From positions 1 to 64,000 of the forward strand of contig CANPOY010000007.1 of assembly GCA_947575805.1 (NCBI GenBank): a DNA stretch of 64,000 nt. The letters run 5' to 3'. Positions 25,906 through 33,865 of this stretch are shown piece by piece. Both the position numbers and the translations under genes were made by a program. Source of the stretch: an uncultured Lachnospiraceae bacterium (GTDB taxonomy: Bacteria; Bacillota; Clostridia; Lachnospirales; Lachnospiraceae). The notes under the pieces are model-generated. The model was given only the letters and a program-made list of their open reading frames with translations, searched no databases and was not told the origin of the DNA. Positions within the stretch are counted from its first letter, which is position 1, and each line of letters opens with the position of its first letter.

Positions 25906-27366
25906 CTAAGCCCAGACCTCTTTCAGCACGTTCAGCCGCTCAATCCGTGGGTCCTCCGGCCCGGTCATAGAGCAGCCCTTTTCTTTGGCATAAATTATAT
26001 ACTCCAGAATCTCCCCGGTGATTTCTTCTCCAGGCGCCAGAATGGGAATGCCGGGTGGATAGCACATAACAAACTCACTGCAGATGCGGCCCTTTGTCTC
26101 TGCCAGGGTCAGGGACTCTTTTTCCGCATAAAACGCGCTCTGCGGCGACACTGCTACCTTAGGTTCAACATATTCCTGCGTATACATGCCGGAATTGTCC
26201 CTTGCGTATTTTCTCCTGATCTCCGCCAGGGCTCCGATCAGCCTTTCCATATCCCGCTCCCTGTCGCCGATGGAAATATATGCCAGAACGTTGGCAATAT
26301 CACCCAGCTCCATCTGAATATCATACTCGTCCCGCAGAATGTCATAAACTTCGATCCCCGCCAGACCGGTTCCCAGGGTGTTGACCGTCAGCTTCGTCTT
26401 GTCAAAATCAAAGATACTGTCCCCGTTAATTAACTCCGCAGTATAGGCATAGTATTCGCCGATGCGGTTAATCTCCTGCCTCGCATACTCCGCCAGAGCC
26501 GTGACCTTGGCAAATTCCTCCTTTCCGCGAAGTGCCAGATTCCTCCTTGAAATATCAAGGCTCGCCAACAACAGATATGAGGCACTGGTAGTCTGGGTCA
26601 GGTTAATAATCTGCCGCACATAGCCGGGGTTCATAGACACTCCCGTCAGCAAAATGGAACTTTGGGTCAGGCTTCCGCCGGATTTGTGCATACTGACGGC
26701 CGCAAGATCCGCTCCCGCTTCCATGGCCGATACCGGCATACCTTCGCCAAAATAGAAATGTGTCCCGTGCGCTTCGTCCGCCAGCACCTTCATACCGTTT
26801 GCGTGTGCAATCTTTACAATGCTCCGCAGGTCAGAACAGATGCCGTAATAAGTGGGATTATTCACCAGCACAGCCACTGCGTCCGGGTTTTCCCGGATCG
26901 TCTTCTCCACTTGAGAAACCTTCATTCCCAGGGCAATTCCCAGATCTTTGTCCATATCCGGATTCACGTATACGGGGATGGCTCCCACCAAAACCAACGC
27001 GTTAATAACGCTTCTGTGAACATTCCGGGGCAGAATAATCTTATCCCCCTTTTTGCACACGCTCAGCACCATGCTCTGCACGGAGGAGGTAGTCCCGCCC
27101 ACCATAAGAAAAGCGTATGCCGCCCCAAAGGCTTCCGCCGCCATTTCTTCCGCTTCCCGAATAACCGACACCGGATGACAAAGGTTGTCCAGAGCCTTCA
27201 TGGAGTTTACATCAATTCCAACACACTGCTGCCCCAGCAGCTCCACCAGTTCCGGATTTCCACGCCCCCGCTTATGCCCCGGCACATCAAAGGGCACAAT
27301 CCTGTTTTCCCGAAATTCCTCCAGCGCCTCATACACAGGTGCCCTCGACTGATTGAAACGCCCCAT
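25906..27366 (-). CDS. speA: Arginine decarboxylase, compact fold I type (Orn/Lys/Arg decarboxylase family)
   Basis: 486 residues, the Bacillus SpeA size. A PLP enzyme converting arginine to agmatine. Key regions: FDVPGHKRGRGNP, LMVGGTTSSVQSM, the PLP-binding SMHKSGGSLTQSS (Lys near 229), DEAHGTHFYF, and the C-terminal FVMCYPPGIPILAPGE. AGGAGG lies six bases before the ATG. The pathway neighbours speD, speE, aguA and aguB support arginine over lysine or ornithine as substrate, though the sequence alone does not prove it. Confidence 0.92.
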   Translation of the reverse strand: MGRFNQSRAPVYEALEEFRENRIVPFDVPGHKRGRGNPELVELLGQQCVGIDVNSMKALDNLCHPVSVIREAEEMAAEAFGAAYAFLMVGGTTSSVQSMVLSVCKKGDKIILPRNVHRSVINALVLVGAIPVYVNPDMDKDLGIALGMKVSQVEKTIRENPDAVAVLVNNPTYYGICSDLRSIVKIAHANGMKVLADEAHGTHFYFGEGMPVSAMEAGADLAAVSMHKSGGSLTQSSILLTGVSMNPGYVRQIINLTQTTSASYLLLASLDISRRNLALRGKEEFAKVTALAEYARQEINRIGEYYAYTAELINGDSIFDFDKTKLTVNTLGTGLAGIEVYDILRDEYDIQMELGDIANVLAYISIGDRERDMERLIGALAEIRRKYARDNSGMYTQEYVEPKVAVSPQSAFYAEKESLTLAETKGRICSEFVMCYPPGIPILAPGEEITGEILEYIIYAKEKGCSMTGPEDPRIERLNVLKEVWA

Positions 27367-27411
27367 CCGGTGCCTCCTTTCCGCTGCACAAACTACCGCG
27401 AAGCAAATCCG

Positions 27412-28170
27412 TTAATATACATTTCTCCCACTGAATATCTCGATCATCTCCCTGCGCAGATTATCCATAATCTCCAGCCGAATCTTCGGCGGCAGCTCGT
27501 AGACATCGCTGTTAAACAGATACTCCTGCAGATCAATTTCTTTAATCAGCATCTTTGTATGGAAAATATTTGCATCGTACACATTAATGTCCACAGCATC
27601 ATATCTTCGCAGGATGGATTCGTCAATATAATCCTGAATGGACGTTATCCTGTGATCCATAAACAGCTTATGGCCGCCAATATCCCTGGTGAAACCCCTG
27701 ACACGGTAATCCATGGTAATAATGTCAGAGTCAAAAGAGCCAATCAGGTAATCCAGGGTGGACAGAGGCGTAATCTCTCCGCAGGTAGCCACATCAATAT
27801 CCACCCGGAAGGTAGCCAGACAAGTCTCCGGATGATACTCCGGATAGGTATGCACCGTAATATGGCTCTTATCCAGATGGGCCACGGTAGTATCTCCCAC
27901 CGGCACCATACTCTTTTCGGCCACCAGTATAGTTACAGAACTGCCCTGGGGCTCATAGTCCTGACTGGAAATATTCAGCACCCTGGCCCCAATCATATCC
28001 GTTACGGTAGTCAGAATATTGATCAGGCGCTCAGAATTATACTGTTTATCAATATAGGCAATATAATCCTTCTGCTCCCGCTGGCTCTTCGCATAACATA
28101 CATCATAAATATTAAAACTAAGAGACTTTGTCAGATTATTGAAACCATACAGGGAAATCTTGTCGCTCAT
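27412..28170 (-). CDS. speD: S-adenosylmethionine decarboxylase proenzyme
   Basis: 252 residues, the E. coli-type long SpeD. The proenzyme cuts itself at the Lys-Ser bond in LDKSHITVHTYPE, turning the Ser into the pyruvoyl cofactor; it then makes the aminopropyl donor for SpeE. CLATFRVDIDVATCGEI and the C-terminal FSGRNVY also fit. AGGAGG six bases before the ATG at 28170 fixes the start; the frame continues 12 codons further up. It is the first gene of the operon speD-speA-speE-GH3-membrane protein-carboxyspermidine synthase. Confidence 0.93.
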   Translation of the reverse strand: MSDKISLYGFNNLTKSLSFNIYDVCYAKSQREQKDYIAYIDKQYNSERLINILTTVTDMIGARVLNISSQDYEPQGSSVTILVAEKSMVPVGDTTVAHLDKSHITVHTYPEYHPETCLATFRVDIDVATCGEITPLSTLDYLIGSFDSDIITMDYRVRGFTRDIGGHKLFMDHRITSIQDYIDESILRRYDAVDINVYDANIFHTKMLIKEIDLQEYLFNSDVYELPPKIRLEIMDNLRREMIEIFSGRNVY

Positions 28171-28273
28171 AAACAGCCTCCTCTCATGTTGATCCTCATG
28201 CTGCACCGGCAGCCCGGATAGTAATAAAACGCCGGGGCTTTCTTTTCTCTGTGCAGGCTTTACGCATAAACTT

Positions 28274-28304
28274 AAAAAAGCAAGCGATGCCTTACATCAC
28301 TTGC
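28274..28304 (-). terminator. Intrinsic terminator in the speD leader, possible attenuator
   Basis: On the minus strand GCAAGTGATG, a TAAG loop, GCATCGCTTGC and six T. It lies about 100 bases before the speD ATG. The nearest leftward gene upstream ends 417 bases earlier, so the terminator either attenuates speD transcription or ends a small RNA. Confidence 0.65.
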
Positions 28305-28720
28305 CTTGAAAATCTGTCTGCTTATGCCGTAACGCCGTTTAAAGGCACTGCCGCGCACTTTATCTGCGGAATCGTTCAAAACCGGCAGGCAGGCCGTTCC
28401 TGCTTCTCCGGTATAACAGCTGCGTATGGACAGATATGTGGTTTTTAGAGTCTATATAGCAAATATTTTACTTTTACTACTCTTATTGACCGTTTCACAA
28501 GTTAGATGTGCATCAGCACCGGTTTATAGTAACCAACTTATAAAATTTGAGCTTTTAACTCAATCAATAAGGCAACCCCGTTGCCAAAATATTTGCATGG
28601 AAGACTCTCAGCCCCTGTTTTCCATACATTCATACTATATCATGAAATCTCTCAAAAAGTCAAATAGAATTTCCGTCCTGCGCCTTTCCTGCCGGCGTCA
28701 TAATCTGACACTCCTTTGCC
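28305..28720 (-). other. Long non-coding stretch upstream of speD
   Basis: I see no gene here on either strand. Before the terminator, the minus strand can fold CCGG-AGAA-GCAGG / CCTGC-CTG-CCGG (around 28380-28410) and has several GC-rich repeats of the type ACGGC. An AT-rich block near 28440-28500 could hold the speD promoter, but no match is good enough to place it. The 28500-28640 part shows no structure I can name. Confidence 0.35.
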
Positions 28721-29062
28721 CTACAATTCCAACTCCTCCTGGCAGTACTGCAAATCTTCTTCTATCAGGCCGATACCCACGAAGACCGCCCAAACATAGG
28801 GCGCGCCGTAAACGTTCAGGGTCTTAGGACCCACAATCCGCCTCGGCGCGTCTTCCCCACACTGATCCCTCTCCAGCTTATCATATGCCTTCTCAAAGGT
28901 GCTGCGAGTAATGGACCGCTCCCGCCTGTCGGTAAAAAGCTCTCCGCCCTTTATGGAATACACAAAGGGCAGTCCTTTTTTTGTGGCAAAGCTTTCTCCT
29001 TCATGCCGCGTGATCACATCCCACAGATTGGTAACCGTTATCTGATCCCTGTTGAATTTCAT
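28721..29062 (-). CDS. Conserved small protein of unknown function
   Basis: 113 residues with no membrane segment. Motifs that read like a conserved family are VTNLWDVITRHEG, FATKKGLPFVYSIKGGELF, RSITRSTFEKAYDKL and VYGAPYVWAVFVGIGLIEED. I believe similar proteins occur in other Lachnospiraceae but can name no function. AAAGGAG six bases before the ATG supports expression. It lies 114 bases after DUF4097 in the same direction and may be an extra member of that operon. Confidence 0.65.
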   Translation of the reverse strand: MKFNRDQITVTNLWDVITRHEGESFATKKGLPFVYSIKGGELFTDRRERSITRSTFEKAYDKLERDQCGEDAPRRIVGPKTLNVYGAPYVWAVFVGIGLIEEDLQYCQEELEL

Positions 29063-29176
29063 AGACGTCTCCTTTGTAAAACGGTGCTGAAATAATTGTA
29101 TACCAAGATGCCTATAGATTCAACTGCTTTCCAATGCGGTCTAACAATACTCCGTCAAAAATGCTTGCTTTTCCGC

Positions 29177-30268
29177 CTATTTTTTTCTTATTGTTATGTC
29201 TCCGCTGGTGGTGGAAATCTTTACTTGGTGTTCCCCACTGCCCACAATTCCTGCAGCATGGTTTCCCTTCTTGGAAAAACTCAGATTTCCGTCAAAAAAC
29301 GTATTGATGTCCCCGCTGGTGGTGTCTGCGTCAAAATTCAGAGACATTGTCTCCGGCAGCTCAAGGGCCACTTCACCGCTGGTGGTATTGACTGAAATGT
29401 CCCCGGTAAGCTCTCCCACGGAAAACAGTATATCTCCACTGGTGCTATGCAGACTTCCGTCTCCCTGATCTCCCCAAAGAAGAAGTTCTCCGCTGGTGGT
29501 ATTGGCCGAAATGCTGCCTGTAAGGCCGTCCACCCGGACATCCCCTGAGACGCTGCTTATCCTCCTGTCCCCTGCACCACCGGAAATAATAATCTCACCG
29601 CTGGTACTGGAACAAGATACAAAACCTTCCGCTTCTTTCACAGATATATCTCCGCTGGTGGTGCTTATATTGATTTCGTCGGCCTCCAGCATCGGCAGCC
29701 GGATTTCTCCGCTGGTAGAAGATATATTGATCTTTTCGGCCTTAAGCTTCTGACTGCCGGCATAAATATCCCCGCTGGTACTGATCAGGTTCAGCTGTCC
29801 GTTCAGCAGAAGATCCTTGGTTATGGAAATCTCGCCGCTGACAGTAGCAATTTTCAGCTCACCGGAATAGTCCGCAGGAACATAAATTTCCGTATTAATA
29901 TATTTATTGATATTAAATAAGACTTTGAAACGCCGCGGCCCCTTTACCGTAAGCTTTCCCGACTGACATTTCATCTTTGCCAGTTCATCGTCAGCTGGCT
30001 CATAGCTGGCATACTCACGTATAATAACGGAATCTCCCTCTGCTTCATACAAAGTTACATCATTGCTGCTCTGTGTATACTCGACATAAATACTGCTAAT
30101 ATCATCCACGGGGAATTCCTGCTCCTGAACCAGTCGGTATCGGCCTTCGGCACTCCCGCTCGTGATGCCTCCCGAAAACCGGCCGCTGAGTCCTATTCCC
30201 AACAGGACGCAGAGCCCAAGTATTACGACGCATAATATTACAGTCAATAATATCTTTACATTTCTCAT
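29177..30268 (-). CDS. DUF4097-family membrane-anchored beta-strand repeat protein
   Basis: 363 residues. One N-terminal membrane anchor (about 6-30), then a DUF4097 body with repeated S-T/S-T-S-G-D/E-I units every 15 to 25 residues (about ten copies, such as ISTTSGDI and INTTSGEV). These give a stacked beta-helix-like fold, probably outside the membrane. The ATG meets the end of the DUF1700 gene at 30268. The PadR-DUF1700-DUF4097 order is a common envelope-linked module in Firmicutes, with no firm function known to me. Confidence 0.88.
   Translation of the reverse strand: MRNVKILLTVILCVVILGLCVLLGIGLSGRFSGGITSGSAEGRYRLVQEQEFPVDDISSIYVEYTQSSNDVTLYEAEGDSVIIREYASYEPADDELAKMKCQSGKLTVKGPRRFKVLFNINKYINTEIYVPADYSGELKIATVSGEISITKDLLLNGQLNLISTSGDIYAGSQKLKAEKINISSTSGEIRLPMLEADEINISTTSGDISVKEAEGFVSCSSTSGEIIISGGAGDRRISSVSGDVRVDGLTGSISANTTSGELLLWGDQGDGSLHSTSGDILFSVGELTGDISVNTTSGEVALELPETMSLNFDADTTSGDINTFFDGNLSFSKKGNHAAGIVGSGEHQVKISTTSGDITIRKK
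29200..29845 (-). repeat. In-gene repeats coding for the TSGD/E units
   Basis: On the plus strand a core close to CTCCGCTGGTGGT recurs about ten times, for example near 29206, 29308, 29379, 29489, 29652 and 29706. The copies are close to identical at the core and diverged between, as expected for a repeat-coded protein open to copy-number change. Confidence 0.75.
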
Positions 30269-30957
30269 TATGGTCTCTTCTCCTTATCCATCCGTAAACT
30301 GTTGATCAACACCGCCACTGACTGCACGCAGGCAGCTATCAGGAAAATGACCCAGGTAATATGCCAGCCGCCCACGGTAAAGCTGATCAGAAAATACAGC
30401 ACCAGTGCGGCCGTCCAAATGATACAGCTGATGGCACCCATGATCTCTTTGTTCCTGCCGCTGCGATATCTTTCCTGCTGAAATTCTTCCACCATATTCA
30501 TGCTTTCCTTTTTACTGTAGCCGGGATACATATTCGCCGCGTAGACCAGCATAATGGTGGGTGCAATGCAAATCAGCCCGGCTGCTACAAGTCCTATCCC
30601 GTCAAAAGGATAAGCCGGAACCACAGCACTTATCATTTCCAGACTAAAGAAGATCACTCCCGCAAAAATGTACAATCCCACCGCCACCGCTTTCAGCATG
30701 GCACGCTTTTTTCTGTCTTTCTCCGGCAGCTCCAACAGGCTTTTCTCTTCCAGATCGTCAAAAAGCTCGTTCACATCGCCGACAGACTGAATCACATTCT
30801 GGTAGGCATCTTCTTCCGAATACCTCCCCTCCTGTATCATATCCTCATATTTATCCAGAGCGTTCTGGGTCAGCTCCTGTTTCAGCTCCAATGCCTTCCG
30901 CGTCTTCGGCGCTTCCTCAAATAACTGGTTAAAATACTGTATAATTTTCTCTTTCAT
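30268..30957 (-). CDS. DUF1700-family (HAAS-type) membrane protein
   Basis: 229 residues. A helical N-terminal module (about 1-80: IIQYFNQLFEEAP, ELTQNALDKYEDMIQEGRYSEEDAYQNVIQSVGD) is followed by four or so hydrophobic segments. This is the DUF1700/HAAS layout that normally sits between a PadR repressor and an envelope protein. An in-frame ATG lies ten codons upstream, but AAAGGGAG is next to the ATG at 30957. It probably relays a membrane signal with DUF4097; the mechanism is unknown. Confidence 0.88.
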   Translation of the reverse strand: MKEKIIQYFNQLFEEAPKTRKALELKQELTQNALDKYEDMIQEGRYSEEDAYQNVIQSVGDVNELFDDLEEKSLLELPEKDRKKRAMLKAVAVGLYIFAGVIFFSLEMISAVVPAYPFDGIGLVAAGLICIAPTIMLVYAANMYPGYSKKESMNMVEEFQQERYRSGRNKEIMGAISCIIWTAALVLYFLISFTVGGWHITWVIFLIAACVQSVAVLINSLRMDKEKRP

Positions 30958-31036
30958 TCTTTCTCCCTTTCCGCCAAGATGAGGCAATCACCTTATAGTA
31001 CCTGCCTCTTTGATAGTGACATTTAATGTACCGCTC

Positions 31037-31366
31037 TCATTGCAGCAAATGGTCTATCATTTCCTTTGCCTCTTCCCATTCCTGCTTGTAGCTTAGGTAG
31101 GCCTGCCTGCCGAAGTCGGTGATGGCATAATATCGGCGTCTGGCCCCTGTGGTCTCGTCACCCCAATATGTCCGAATAGAGCCCGCCTGCTCCAGTCTGC
31201 GGAAGGCGGAATACAATGTGGCTTCCTTTAATTCATAGCGGTTATTGGTCTTTTTCATAATATCCTTGTTAATCTGGTAACCGTAGCTGTCCTTTTCCAG
31301 AAGGTGAGACAGGATGATCGCCTCTGTATGCCCCCGCAAAATGTCCGATGTAATAGACAAGGTCAT
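31037..31366 (-). CDS. PadR-family transcriptional regulator
   Basis: 109 residues, winged helix: ILRGHTEAIILSHLLEKDSYGYQI, LKEATLYSAFRRLEQAGSI and RRRYYAITDFGRQAY are classic PadR motifs. The ATG at 31366 stands only one base from AGGAGG; a TTG two codons later (31360) is better spaced and may be the true start. It heads the DUF1700-DUF4097 operon and likely represses it and itself at the site overlapping the promoter upstream. Confidence 0.92.
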   Translation of the reverse strand: MTLSITSDILRGHTEAIILSHLLEKDSYGYQINKDIMKKTNNRYELKEATLYSAFRRLEQAGSIRTYWGDETTGARRRYYAITDFGRQAYLSYKQEWEEAKEMIDHLLQ

Positions 31367-31426
31367 TCCTCCTTTCGGTTAAAATATTGCCCCCATTTCA
31401 TGATAAACAGGTTTATTTGTAGATAC

Positions 31427-31460
31427 AATATATCATCATATACCTCGTCTGTCAAGGTAT
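31427..31460 (-). promoter_or_regulatory. Promoter and likely PadR operator
   Basis: On the minus strand TTGACA (31450-31455), a 17-base spacer and TATATT (31427-31432). An inverted repeat ATACCT-N9-AGGTAT (31440-31460) covers the -35 box and fits an autoregulatory PadR site; that role is inferred. Confidence 0.6.
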
Positions 31461-31530
31461 GTTTTCTGTTTTAGTATATTACATTTTTATAATACTTTAA
31501 AAGACATAACTTGCAAATTGCCGGAACATT

Positions 31531-31659
31531 ATGGCAGCGCCATATCCGCAAAAAGTCTCCATACAGGCAGAAAAGGTTTATCCCATGCACTACTGGGATA
31601 AACCAAACATTGTCGCACAGTTCCTGGAAGAACGTCCGCATACCGGGAACGCATTATAA
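31531..31659 (+). pseudogene. C-terminal remnant of a metallo-hydrolase-like gene
   Basis: A 42-codon frame that reads like the end of a protein (KVYPMHYWDKPNIVAQFLEE). The PMHYWD stretch resembles the last metal-ligand region of some beta-lactamase-fold metallo-hydrolases. There is no ribosome-binding site and no upstream part. It ends eight bases before the trmL stop, on the other strand. The family guess is from memory and weak. Confidence 0.35.
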
Positions 31660-31666
31660 CATTCCC

Positions 31667-32176
31667 CTAAATTTTATCTGCCGGTTCTTTCCAGCACAGC
31701 CTGTGAAGCTCCCCTTCTGCCTCCAGACCCTGAAATCCGTTTTGCCTCAGCGCCTCATACAGCACGATGGCCACGGCATTTGACAGATTCAGGGAACGTA
31801 TGGCAGGAAGCATGGGGATTCGAATACAGCTCTCCTGATGCTCCACCAAAATCTCTTCCGGAATTCCCGCGCTCTCCCTGCCAAACATGATATAATCTTT
31901 CTCCCCGTAGCTTACCTCCGTATATGCCCGCTTTGCCTTGGTAGTGGCCATCCAGATTCTGGCATCGGGATGCTGCTTTCTGAATTCCTCAAAATTTACA
32001 TATCTGTGGACATCCAAATTCTTCCAGTAGTCCATTCCCGCCCGTCTGATAGATTTTTCATCCAGACGAAATCCCAACGGCTCGATCAAATGCAGGAACG
32101 TACCTGTGGCAACACAGGTACGCCCGATATTTCCGGTATTTCCCGGTATTTCCGGCTGATGAAGTATAATATTCAC
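31667..32176 (-). CDS. trmL: tRNA (cytidine/uridine-34-2'-O)-methyltransferase
   Basis: 169 residues, SPOUT family. It methylates the wobble ribose of tRNA-Leu. The knot motifs are all present: PEIPGNTGNIGRTCVATG, IMFGRESAGIPEEIL and IRSLNLSNAVAIVLYEALRQ. The start is GTG, one base after the stop of the aminotransferase gene. It is the last gene of the leftward operon starting at 36511. Confidence 0.93.
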   Translation of the reverse strand: MNIILHQPEIPGNTGNIGRTCVATGTFLHLIEPLGFRLDEKSIRRAGMDYWKNLDVHRYVNFEEFRKQHPDARIWMATTKAKRAYTEVSYGEKDYIMFGRESAGIPEEILVEHQESCIRIPMLPAIRSLNLSNAVAIVLYEALRQNGFQGLEAEGELHRLCWKEPADKI

Positions 32177-32177
32177 A

Positions 32178-33350
32178 CTACTGCTTTTCCTTTCTCAGCT
32201 TCTCCACGAACCGTCCCAATCTTTTCAGGGCTTCCCTAAGCTGCTCCAGGGAATAGGCATAAGAAATTCGTAAAAATCCCTCACCGCAGTCACCAAAAGC
32301 TGTTCCCGGCACCACCGCCAGCTTTTCCTCCGCCAGCAGCTTTTCGGCAAACACATCACTGGTCATACCAAACTCTTTGATGCAGGGGAAAACATAAAAT
32401 GCACCGTAGGGTTCAAAACATTCCAGCCCCATCTCCCTCAGGGCATTCATAAGATACCGCCTGCGCTGATTATACGCCGTACGCATTTCATCCACATCAA
32501 CGTCGCCGTTCTTCAGCGCTTCCACCGCCGCATACTGGCTGGTGGTCGGCGCACACATAATGGCAAACTGATGGATCTTTGTCATCTGCGTTATAATTTC
32601 TTCCGGTCCGCAGGCATAACCCAGCCGCCATCCGGTCATGGCATACGCTTTGGAAAAACCGTTAATCAGAATCGTCCGTTCCTGCATTCCGGGAAGCTCC
32701 GCAATGGACACATGTTTCTCTTTATAGGTCAGCTCGGAATAGATCTCATCTGACATGACATACAGGTCATGCTTCAGGATCACTTCTGCAATCGCTTCCA
32801 GGTCCTTCCGCTCCATAATGGCTCCGGTAGGATTGTTGGGAAAAGGCAGGATCAGTATTTTGGTCCTGTCCGTAATGGCCTCCTCCAGCTCCTGAGCCGT
32901 AAGGCGAAACTCATTCTCCGCCTTCAGATTGATAATGACAGGTGCAGCCCCTGCCAGCACCGCACAGGGTTCATAGGAGACATAACTGGGCTGGGGAATC
33001 AGCACCTCGTCTCCGGGATTGCACATGGCCCTGAGCCCCATATCAATGGCTTCCGATCCCCCCACGGTAATCAGTACTTCCTTGATGGGATGGTATGTAA
33101 TGCCCTGTTTTCTTTGCAGGTAATTACAAATCTCCTGACGCAGCTCTACAAGTCCTGCATTGGAGGTATAGTGCGTTTTCCCTTTTTCCAGAGAATAAAT
33201 TCCCTCGTCCCGGATATGCCAGGGCGTGTCAAAATCCGGCTCGCCTACCCCCAGGGAAATAGCATCCTTCATCTCACTTACAATATCAAAAAATTTGCGG
33301 ATACCTGACGGCTTGATCTCCACAACCTTATCTGCTAACGGATTTCTCAT
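32178..33350 (-). CDS. Class I/II PLP-dependent aminotransferase
   Basis: 390 residues, fold I aminotransferase of the aspartate/aromatic group: ISLGVGEPDFDTPWHI, ITVGGSEAIDMGLRA, FPNNPTGAI, MSDEIYSEL and the PLP-lysine motif NGFSKAYAMTGWRLGY (Lys near 233). The exact substrate is not clear. The ATG overlaps the Lrp regulator stop by four bases. Lrp-aminotransferase pairs are common in Clostridia and suggest control by an amino acid. Confidence 0.9.
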   Translation of the reverse strand: MRNPLADKVVEIKPSGIRKFFDIVSEMKDAISLGVGEPDFDTPWHIRDEGIYSLEKGKTHYTSNAGLVELRQEICNYLQRKQGITYHPIKEVLITVGGSEAIDMGLRAMCNPGDEVLIPQPSYVSYEPCAVLAGAAPVIINLKAENEFRLTAQELEEAITDRTKILILPFPNNPTGAIMERKDLEAIAEVILKHDLYVMSDEIYSELTYKEKHVSIAELPGMQERTILINGFSKAYAMTGWRLGYACGPEEIITQMTKIHQFAIMCAPTTSQYAAVEALKNGDVDVDEMRTAYNQRRRYLMNALREMGLECFEPYGAFYVFPCIKEFGMTSDVFAEKLLAEEKLAVVPGTAFGDCGEGFLRISYAYSLEQLREALKRLGRFVEKLRKEKQ

Positions 33351-33829
33351 GGCGTAATCATCTCCCTCTCATCTTCTTTTTTCCGGGAGAGCACTGTGCC
33401 GTGATCCTTGTACTTTTTCAGAATGAAATGGGTCGCCGTACTTAAGACCGTGTCCAGGGCAGAAAGCTTATTGGACACAAAGGAAGACACCTCCCGAAGG
33501 GTCTTTCCCTCCAGAATGATCATCAAATCATAGCCGCCGGACATCAGATAGACGCTCTGCACCTCCGGGTACTTCTGAATACGCTCCGCCATATTGTCAA
33601 AGCCCTGCCCCCTCTGTGGGGTCACCCGCACCTCGATCAGCGCGGAAACCTTTTCAATATCCGTTTTTTCCCAGTCAATCATGGTGTGATAGCCACAGAT
33701 AATACCCTCGTTTTCCAATGCTTCCAGCTCATTGACAGCATCTATTTCCTCTACTCCGAGAATGACTGCCAGCTCCTTTAAGTCAATGCGGCTGTTCTTT
33801 TCAATAATAGTAAGTAATTCGTCTCTCAT
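33347..33829 (-). CDS. Lrp/AsnC-family regulator
   Basis: 160 residues. An N-terminal helix-turn-helix (ELLTIIEKNSRIDLKELAVILGVEE) and a C-terminal ligand-binding RAM domain (ALIEVRVTPQRGQGFDNMAERI, SVYLMSGGYDLMIILEG). The frame runs 11 codons further up, but GAGGAGAGG before the ATG at 33829 sets the start. It overlaps the aminotransferase gene and probably regulates this operon. Confidence 0.9.
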   Translation of the reverse strand: MRDELLTIIEKNSRIDLKELAVILGVEEIDAVNELEALENEGIICGYHTMIDWEKTDIEKVSALIEVRVTPQRGQGFDNMAERIQKYPEVQSVYLMSGGYDLMIILEGKTLREVSSFVSNKLSALDTVLSTATHFILKKYKDHGTVLSRKKEDEREMITP

Positions 33830-33865
33830 TTTTCCTCTCCTCTTCTGCGGCTGCCAAAACAACCG

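Noticed and set aside
26662..28221. A 519-codon open frame on the plus strand
   Set aside because: It is antisense to speA and speD, has a His/Arg/Gln-rich composition and no family motif. It is a shadow of GC-skewed codons in real genes.
28211..28239. Stem AGCCCGG/CCGGGGCT before speD as a plus-strand terminator
   Set aside because: No rightward gene precedes it and the T tract is broken by C; it may only be part of the speD leader.
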